From Aerococcus sanguinicola (GTDB lineage: Bacteria; Bacillota; Bacilli; Lactobacillales; Aerococcaceae), in NCBI RefSeq assembly GCF_001543145.1, contig NZ_CP014160.1:930001-994000 (forward strand): a stretch of 64,000 nt of DNA, given 5' to 3'. The notes under the pieces were generated by a model. It had not been told where the DNA came from. It searched no databases and worked only from the letters and a program-made list of their open reading frames with translations. Position numbers and translations under genes: made by a program. This document shows, piece by piece, positions 59,003 through 64,000 of the stretch (the stretch's first letter is position 1; every line of letters begins with the position of its first letter).

Positions 59003-59197
59003 CACTCTCTCAGGTTCGAAGTGGTCGTCCTGGCTTTCGGAGACGTATTTGCCATTTTTCTTGTGCTGTTTGACGCAGGCGGTGAGAAGATATTCGATCT
59101 GACCATTGATCGAGCGGAAATCATCTTCTGCCCAGGCTGCGAGTTCTTGGTAGAGCTTGTCGGAAATCCGGAGGGGGACTTGTTTCTTCTTAGCCAA
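59000..59197 (-). CDS. Arc-type ribbon-helix-helix protein (65 aa), TTG start
   Basis: Starts at TTG 59197, 2 nt after the SPFH stop. The RHH fold is KKQVPLRISDKLYQELAAWAEDDFRSINGQIEYLLTACVKQ: a beta strand with PLRIS, then helices with the N-cap SINGQIE. The C-terminal tail is acidic and polar. It is co-transcribed with the SPFH gene, so it may autoregulate this pair through the palindrome upstream of it. Its end lies inside the long palindrome. Confidence 0.75.
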   Translation of the reverse strand: MAKKKQVPLRISDKLYQELAAWAEDDFRSINGQIEYLLTACVKQHKKNGKYVSESQDDHFEPERV

Positions 59198-59199
59198 GG

Positions 59200-60285
59200 C
59201 TAGTAGAGGCTCCCTGAATTGACAATGGGTGAGACGTCGTTATTTCCGCATAAGACGACGAGAAGGTTGGAGACCATGGCAGCCTTGCGTTCTTCATCGA
59301 GTTCGACGACGGACTCTTCTTCTAGTTTGGCCAGGGCCATATCGACCATGCCGACTGCGCCGTCCACGATCATGGCGCGGGCATCGATCAGGGCGGAGGC
59401 TTGTTGGCGTTGGAGCATGGCAGCTGCGATTTCTGGTGCATAGGAGAGGTGGGTGATCCGAGCTTCCAGGATTTCTAGCCCAGCAAATTCCACCCGTTCT
59501 TGGATTTCATTCTTGATGCGTTGGGCCACAATTTCCGAAGACCCGCGTAAGGACCCATCGTCAGGTTCGCCGTCCCCGCTAGTATCGATAGGAACGCGAG
59601 GATTGACGTCATAGGGGTATTGGCGGATGATATTGCGCAAGGCGGTATCTGTTTGCAGGGAGAGATATTCCTTGAAGTTATCGACATTGAAGACTGCCTT
59701 GGCTGTGTCGTTGACCTTCCAGATAACAGCGACACCAATCTCAACTGGGTTGCCCAGATAGTCATTAATCTTTTGCTTGGAATTGTTGAGGGTCATGACC
59801 TTCATCGAGATCTTTTTGTCCTGACGATTGAGGTTCAAGCTAATGGCTTCCTTATCTTGGCTGGCCCCGCTAGGTTGCTCACTAACATCCCCGCTCTGTC
59901 CTAACTTGGTCTGGGCCGCTGGGTTAAAAGCCTGGGCGAAAGGGTTGACATAGTAGAAGCCCGCTCCCTTGAGGCTTCCATAGTAGTGGCCAAAGAGGGT
60001 TAAAGTCAGGGCTTCTTGGGGCTTAAGCACCTTGAGACCAAGGAGGAAGACCCAAGCGAAGGCGATATAAGCCAGGGCTAGACCAATCACCAAGTTGGAT
60101 CCAGCCTGGTTACCGTCTTGATTAATGCCCCAAATAAATCCTAGAACAGCAAGCACTAGTAAGACAAAATAAGTGATCAAGACGATCATGCCCTTCTGTT
60201 TGCCGACGAGCACCTTCTCTTCGATCTTATCGCTGTGGTCCAACTGTTGGCCCAGCTGGTCAATTTGATTCTGATTCTTCTTCAT
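59200..60285 (-). CDS. SPFH/band-7 domain membrane protein
   Basis: 361 aa from ATG 60285 (GGAGG upstream). Two N-terminal hydrophobic helices (about 34-53 and 62-80), then an SPFH domain beginning KVLKPQEALTLTLFGHYYGSLKGAGFYYVNPF, with EIGVAVIWKVNDTAKAVFNVDNFKEYLSLQTDTALRNI. The coiled-coil part contains AAAMLQRQQASALIDAR. Such proteins form membrane-associated oligomers and microdomains. Paired with the RHH gene. Confidence 0.9.
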   Translation of the reverse strand: MKKNQNQIDQLGQQLDHSDKIEEKVLVGKQKGMIVLITYFVLLVLAVLGFIWGINQDGNQAGSNLVIGLALAYIAFAWVFLLGLKVLKPQEALTLTLFGHYYGSLKGAGFYYVNPFAQAFNPAAQTKLGQSGDVSEQPSGASQDKEAISLNLNRQDKKISMKVMTLNNSKQKINDYLGNPVEIGVAVIWKVNDTAKAVFNVDNFKEYLSLQTDTALRNIIRQYPYDVNPRVPIDTSGDGEPDDGSLRGSSEIVAQRIKNEIQERVEFAGLEILEARITHLSYAPEIAAAMLQRQQASALIDARAMIVDGAVGMVDMALAKLEEESVVELDEERKAAMVSNLLVVLCGNNDVSPIVNSGSLY

Positions 60286-60306
60286 TTCAACATCCTCCAT
60301 TCTATT

Positions 60307-60325
60307 TGATATCATAATGATATCA
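60307..60325. promoter_or_regulatory. Perfect 19-bp palindrome at the SPFH-RHH promoter
   Basis: TGATATCATAATGATATCA is symmetric about one central base and lies just downstream of a minus-strand AT-rich -10 region (TATTATAAAA), 22 nt before the start codon. It is a probable operator, possibly for the RHH protein. Confidence 0.6.
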
Positions 60326-60365
60326 TTTTATAATATACTATGCAAGAAAACCCTTACAAAATAAA

Positions 60366-60402
60366 AATCCCCTAGTCAATGACTTGGCTAGGGGAAATGG
60401 GC
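60366..60402 (-). terminator. Terminator of the 102-aa gene
   Basis: CCCCTAG..CTAGGGG hairpin with a T-rich tail on the minus strand (ATTTTTATTTT). Confidence 0.8.
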
Positions 60403-60437
60403 AAAATTATGCCAGTATCCGTGTTCTCTTGTAGTTT

Positions 60438-60746
60438 TTATTCCTGTTGGTAGCGGATAGCAGCTAGTTTGAAGGCTTCATAGCTATCGTAGGGGCTATG
60501 GGCCGCTATGATAGGGTCCAGCTGTTGGCTCGGCATGTCCTCCATAGCTTCCAGACTGTCCCTACCGACTTGGGCTAGGAGGTCGCCCTTGGAGACTAGG
60601 TCGGAATGAGCCTGGAGGAAGCTGTTGCTGAAGAGCTGGTCCAGCTTGCTGGCATCCACTGGCTCTTTTGTCTTCTTTTTCTTCTGGGCCAGGTCAAAGC
60701 GGTCGCCGAAGCCCTTGAGCTGTGTGATATCGAATTTAAATCCCAT
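60438..60746 (-). CDS. Hypothetical protein, 102 aa
   Basis: Starts MGFKFDITQLKGFGDRFDLAQKKKK after GAAAGGAG. Soluble and charged, with a Lys-rich linker and a helical middle (SKLDQLFSNSFLQAHSDL). It ends SYEAFKLAAIRYQQE. The layout (about 100 aa, N-terminal DITQLKGF, SNSFLQAHS) resembles small Firmicute proteins sometimes linked to phage or toxin systems, but no family is claimed. Monocistronic with its own terminator. Confidence 0.7.
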   Translation of the reverse strand: MGFKFDITQLKGFGDRFDLAQKKKKTKEPVDASKLDQLFSNSFLQAHSDLVSKGDLLAQVGRDSLEAMEDMPSQQLDPIIAAHSPYDSYEAFKLAAIRYQQE

Positions 60747-60865
60747 GTGATCGACTCCTTTCTTCCAGTATAATCACCTGGCTGGTAAAAGCAAGGGAGC
60801 AAGGCTCTGGCGAGGCAATTGACTAAAAAGATGTTAGAATAAGACCAAGAAAGGAGCGATGCCTA

Positions 60866-61159
60866 ATGGCTAATGAAATTATCAAAGAGAATAATGCCTA
60901 TGTGATTCGTTCAGATGAAGGCGAGAAAATCGCTGAAATTACTTATTCCCCAGCTTCCGAGGACTTTGTGATTGCCGACCATACCTATGTGGATGAGAGC
61001 TTGCGCGGGCAAGGAATTGCGGGCAAGTTGCTGGACCACCTGGTGGCTGAAATGTCCAAAGAAGGTAAGCAAATTAAGGCTCTCTGCCCTTATGTTGTGC
61101 GTAAATTCCAGGAAAATCCTGAAAAATATGACGCCATTAACTTCGATAAGAAAGATTAA
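60866..61159 (+). CDS. Small GNAT-fold acetyltransferase-like protein (YjdJ type)
   Basis: 97 aa. Single compact GNAT domain: AEITYSPASEDFVIADHTYVDESLRGQGIAGKLLDHLVAEM contains the acetyl-CoA-binding RGQGIAGKL, and KQIKALCPYVVRKFQENPEKYDAI is the typical end of the YjdJ/COG2388 group. AAAGGAG precedes the ATG. Substrate unknown. Confidence 0.9.
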   Translation: MANEIIKENNAYVIRSDEGEKIAEITYSPASEDFVIADHTYVDESLRGQGIAGKLLDHLVAEMSKEGKQIKALCPYVVRKFQENPEKYDAINFDKKD

Positions 61160-61170
61160 GCGAAAGACCT

Positions 61171-61207
61171 AGAAAGCGCTTGCTTCCCTCTGCTTTTGGG
61201 CTATAAT
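61171..61207 (+). promoter_or_regulatory. Promoter of the universal stress gene with overlapping cre-like site
   Basis: TTGCTT (61180-61185), 16 bp, TATAAT (61202-61207). AGAAAGCGCTTGCT (61171-61184) is close to the CcpA consensus and covers the -35, a position for catabolite repression. Confidence 0.5.
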
Positions 61208-61245
61208 TAGGTTAGTAGAAAAAATAGTTCACGGAGGGGATTATA

Positions 61246-61674
61246 ATGAAAGAGATTAAACGTATTCTAGCCCCTGTGGATGGGTCAACACCCGCCAAAG
61301 CGGCCTTAGAAGCAGCAGTTGACTTAGCCCAACACCATGGGGCTGATCTGACGATATTGAACGTGATTGATGACTTCGGTGCTTATACGGATGCTAGCGA
61401 TTATACCAAGCTGAGCGATATCTTATATGACAAGAACCGGATCAAGTTGGAAGAGGATGAAGCTTACGTCAAGTCCCTGGGCTTTGACCGGGCAGAAATT
61501 AAGCTGCTCAGAGGCGAAGCCAAGGATGAGATTGTGTCCTATGCTGAGGCCAATGACATCGATCTGATTGTTGTGGGTTCAACCGGTAAGGGCAGCATCC
61601 GCCGGGCCCTCTTAGGCTCTGTATCATCCTATATTGTCCGCCATGCCCACTGCGATGTCCTCGTGGTGCGCTGA
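61246..61674 (+). CDS. Universal stress protein (UspA family)
   Basis: 142 aa single Usp domain. N-terminal RILAPVDGSTPAKAALEAAV and the ATP-binding motif VVGSTGKGSIRRALLGSVSSYIVRHAHCDVLVVR are complete, so it is the ATP-binding class. GGAGGGG precedes the ATG. Possibly under CcpA control. Confidence 0.95.
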   Translation: MKEIKRILAPVDGSTPAKAALEAAVDLAQHHGADLTILNVIDDFGAYTDASDYTKLSDILYDKNRIKLEEDEAYVKSLGFDRAEIKLLRGEAKDEIVSYAEANDIDLIVVGSTGKGSIRRALLGSVSSYIVRHAHCDVLVVR

Positions 61675-61835
61675 TCGGGGACATTCGGAATTTCGATAAG
61701 CACTGTTCGCTTTTAGGTGTCAGTGGCCTAGCTTAGATACTGATAAAATAAGACAAAAAGCTGATGATGACAAGCTTTTGGACCAGATTTTGGTATTTGG
61801 CCAAGCCTGATAAAATCACTGATCACGCGCTAATT

Positions 61836-61872
61836 AAGGGGGCTCCAAAATGGGGCCCCTATTTTTTTGCTT
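61836..61872 (+). terminator. Terminator-like hairpin in the 61675-61934 gap
   Basis: AGGGGGCTCC pairs with GGGGCCCCT around AAAAT, then seven T. The rest of the gap holds no gene. Confidence 0.8.
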
Positions 61873-61934
61873 GCGCAAGTGCGCTTATTTTTGTATAGTA
61901 AGTGATGATAAGAAGAGAGGCGAGGGGTGCGACA

Positions 61935-62831
61935 ATGAATTTTCATAAATTAAAGTATGTTGTAGTGGCAGCAGATAGTGGGTCCTTCCGGGAGGCTGCC
62001 CGCCGCCTGTACATGGCTCAATCCAGTCTATCCACTGCGATTAAAGAATTAGAAGAAGAATACCAGATCCAGATCTTTGAACGGACCAAGCGGGGGATCT
62101 ATATCACGCCGGAAGGGAGCGAGTTCCTCTCCTATGCCCGGGATATCCTCTCCCAAGTGGATGTCTTGGAGAAGCGCTACCTGGAGCCAACAGGCAAGCA
62201 GATTTTCTCGGTGTCGGGCCAGCACTATGACTTTGCCTCCGAGGCCTTCTCCCAGCTGATTGCGGAATCGGACACCTCGCAGACAGACTTCCGTTTGTTG
62301 GAAACCTCAACCAAGGAAGTCCTCCACGATGTGCGCTCAGCCTACAGCGAATTGGGCATTCTCTACATGAATCCCAATAACCGTAAAGTCATCCAGCAAT
62401 ACCTGAACCGCCATGAGCTGGACTTCGTGGAGTTGGGTGAATTCTCGGTCCATATCTTTGTGGGCCATGACCACCCCCTAGCGGACCGGGACAGTGTGAG
62501 CTTAGAAGACCTGGAACCCTATCCTTCCCTAGGCTTTGAGCAGAAGGAGAGCAATACCCTGCAATTCTCGGAAGAGGTGATTGAAGGGGATAACAAGGAC
62601 CAGCAGCAGATCATGGTTTCCGACCGGGGGAGTTCTATCAATGTCCTGGTCAATACCGATGCCTATCTGATTGGCTCCGGAATCTTGAGCTCACCCTTCA
62701 AGACCATGATGCGGACCATCCCTGTCCGCGACCAGGAACCCAACCATATCGGCTATATCCACGCCAGCTACCGCAAGCAATCCGACCTGGCCAAGCGCTA
62801 TATCGAGCTCTTGACGGACATGGTGGATTAA
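61935..62831 (+). CDS. LysR-family transcriptional regulator
   Basis: 298 aa from ATG 61935 (GAGGGG upstream). N-terminal HTH: MNFHKLKYVVVAADSGSFREAARRLYMAQSSLSTAIKELEEEYQIQIFERTKRG. A PBP-like effector domain follows (SVSGQHYDFASEAFSQLI to HIGYIHASYRKQ). This subgroup is often linked to sulfur or cysteine genes in Lactobacillales, but no target gene is adjacent, so the role is open. Own terminator at 62850-62884. Confidence 0.92.
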   Translation: MNFHKLKYVVVAADSGSFREAARRLYMAQSSLSTAIKELEEEYQIQIFERTKRGIYITPEGSEFLSYARDILSQVDVLEKRYLEPTGKQIFSVSGQHYDFASEAFSQLIAESDTSQTDFRLLETSTKEVLHDVRSAYSELGILYMNPNNRKVIQQYLNRHELDFVELGEFSVHIFVGHDHPLADRDSVSLEDLEPYPSLGFEQKESNTLQFSEEVIEGDNKDQQQIMVSDRGSSINVLVNTDAYLIGSGILSSPFKTMMRTIPVRDQEPNHIGYIHASYRKQSDLAKRYIELLTDMVD

Positions 62832-62849
62832 TAGTATAAGCAAAGTGAT

Positions 62850-62884
62850 GCCCCCAAAACGTGGACTAAGTTTTGGGGGCTATT
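62850..62884 (+). terminator. Terminator after the LysR gene
   Basis: GCCCCCAAAAC pairs with GTTTTGGGGGC, followed by TATT. Confidence 0.75.
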
Positions 62885-63036
62885 GCTTTAGCTAATGGGG
62901 ATTAGATTGCAGCGTCGTAAAGTAAAAGTTAGTGATGAAAGTTGACCAAGTGATACGGAAAATGTTTCAGATATTTGAAAGCGGTTGAGTATTTTGTTAT
63001 GGTGAAAATGTACAAAGAAGTTAGTGAGGTGTGATA

Positions 63037-63228
63037 ATGAAAAAGGAAACCATATTTTCACCTTTTGCCTTAATCTTTGATATTGGTATACTTGTTTTCT
63101 GGATTAGCTTGCAGGTTTACCTAGGATCTACCTGGAAAGAAGCCATCTTCTCTGGATCAACTTGGTTATTCTTTTTGGCTGTTCTATCTTATGTTTCTAG
63201 TTTTATCAGGTACCACAAGGGTAAATGA
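63037..63228 (+). CDS. Small two-helix membrane protein (63 aa), hypothetical
   Basis: ATG 63037 follows GTGAGGTG. Reads MKKETIFSPFALIFDIGILVFW, a polar turn LQVYLGSTWKEAIFSGS, a second helix WLFFLAVLSYVSSFI and the basic tail RYHKGK. Same architecture as the other short membrane genes of the window, but plus strand. Followed by a terminator at 63279-63330. Confidence 0.65.
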   Translation: MKKETIFSPFALIFDIGILVFWISLQVYLGSTWKEAIFSGSTWLFFLAVLSYVSSFIRYHKGK

Positions 63229-63278
63229 TTCATTCTAAGCTTAATCTCTTGAGATGTGCCAAATAATAGACTAGACAG

Positions 63279-63332
63279 CGATACAGTGCCCCTAAAATTT
63301 GGATTCTTAGTCCAAATCTTGGGGGCTTTTCT
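63279..63332 (+). terminator. Terminator after the 63-aa membrane gene
   Basis: GCCCCTAAAATTTGGA pairs with TCCAAATCTTGGGGGC, followed by TTTTCTT. Confidence 0.8.
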
Positions 63333-63504
63333 TATTTCGTGATAACTTCTATGTAAGACATTTTCCTGCTTTTAAGCGAATAGACGCTTTCGATCCCAAA
63401 AAATACCCCTTTTTGCAAGCGTATAATTTGCTTATTGTGGCTTGTATCCGCTAAAATGAAGGTATTAAGAAAGCAATATTTTGTTTCAGAGTGGAGGGAT
63501 CTCA

Positions 63505-64000
63505 ATGGGAGGCTTTCGTCGTTTTATCCAGATTGTCGTTACATTAATCTTTATTTTGGCCCTAGTTGCCGCCATTTCCTTGTTCTACCCAATTCCTTAC
63601 CTATCCGCCTTCGCGATTAGTTACTTAGCTGGAAATTGGACCCTACGTTTGGTTGTGGCCGTGATTTTAGGCCTGCTCTTACTTTATTGTGTCTTCCTGT
63701 TCTTCAGAGCCTTATTTGTTGCCAGCAAGCACCGGAGAATGGTGATGGATGCGTCACGCGGGGATATGAATGTATCCAAGCAAGCCATTGAAGCAACAGC
63801 TTTGAGTGCCGTGAAGCATGTGGGGAATATCTACTATCCAGATGCTAAGGTGACCATCTACGATAAACCTGAGGATACAGAAATCGATATCCAAGTGAGT
63901 GTTGGTGAGATGGATAATGTGCCAATGCTCGGTCAATTGATCCAAGAGCGCGTTCAAGCAGCCGTACAGCGGACCTTGCACCTCGATGTGCACCGGATTG
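63505..64000 (+). CDS. amaP: Alkaline-shock membrane anchor protein AmaP-like (3' end outside window)
   Basis: The ORF from ATG 63505 (GGAGGGATCTCA before it) is open to the window edge: 165 codons. Two N-terminal hydrophobic helices (about 7-27 and 50-70) are followed by a cytoplasmic Asp23-like domain, SKQAIEATALSAVKHVGNIYYPDAKVTIYD. This layout matches AmaP, which anchors Asp23 to the membrane; asp23 itself would be expected just beyond the window. Confidence 0.85.
   Translation, partial: MGGFRRFIQIVVTLIFILALVAAISLFYPIPYLSAFAISYLAGNWTLRLVVAVILGLLLLYCVFLFFRALFVASKHRRMVMDASRGDMNVSKQAIEATALSAVKHVGNIYYPDAKVTIYDKPEDTEIDIQVSVGEMDNVPMLGQLIQERVQAAVQRTLHLDVHRI

Overview
The window is a replication-origin region of a low-to-moderate GC Firmicute. 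The complete 16S rRNA and the gene order point to Lactobacillales, most likely Aerococcaceae (an Aerococcus or close relative). The genus call is inference from memory of 16S signatures and was not searched.

Layout. oriC lies at about 12.0-12.4 kb (DnaA-box cluster between dnaA and rpmH), with an unwinding element and DnaA-trio-like tract at 10.44-10.60 kb (dnaA-dnaN). Left of the origin the genes run on the minus strand: dnaA, dnaN, then S4-domain yaaA-recF-gyrB-gyrA, then the end of an ABC exporter permease at the edge. A fluoride-riboswitch-controlled cation/proton antiporter and a small membrane protein sit between dnaN and yaaA and split the usual dnaN-yaaA-recF run. Right of the origin most genes are on plus: rpmH-rnpA-yidC-jag, mnmE-mnmG, an MFS transporter, a DsrE-like gene-rsmG, a VOC protein, parA-parB-DUF951-ychF-DUF1129, a double DsbA-like protein, guaB, a PfpI/DJ-1 protein, a VanRS-like two-component system with a D,D-carboxypeptidase, T-box-serS, msrA, a full rRNA operon (16S-Ile-Ala-23S-5S-Asn-Thr), a GntP permease and a PLP trans-sulfuration enzyme. 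The 56.8-60.8 kb stretch is mostly minus strand (YtrA-type GntR plus ABC pair, RHH regulator plus SPFH protein). A GNAT protein, a universal stress protein, a LysR regulator and the start of an AmaP-like gene follow.

A head-on operon at 15.5-20.9 kb encodes an apparently complete 2-aminoethylphosphonate (AEP) route: ABC uptake (ATPase, double permease, lipoprotein), transaminase PhnW and hydrolase PhnX, with a divergent DeoR-type regulator. It should yield acetaldehyde, phosphate and alanine from AEP.

The most unusual content is intergenic. (1) About twelve ~115-bp nested-palindrome units (R1) bounded by GGGTGNGAG and GAACCCGACT occur at four loci; arm sequences differ between units yet remain complementary. 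(2) Three tandem arrays have an exact 41-bp period, each unit holding a small inverted repeat. (3) Four ~176-bp (one 246-bp) palindromic elements (R2) are present, two at the ends of small membrane-protein genes. (4) A terminator/antiterminator-like leader precedes yaaA-recF-gyrB-gyrA. No transposase, integrase, phage gene or CRISPR-Cas gene was seen.
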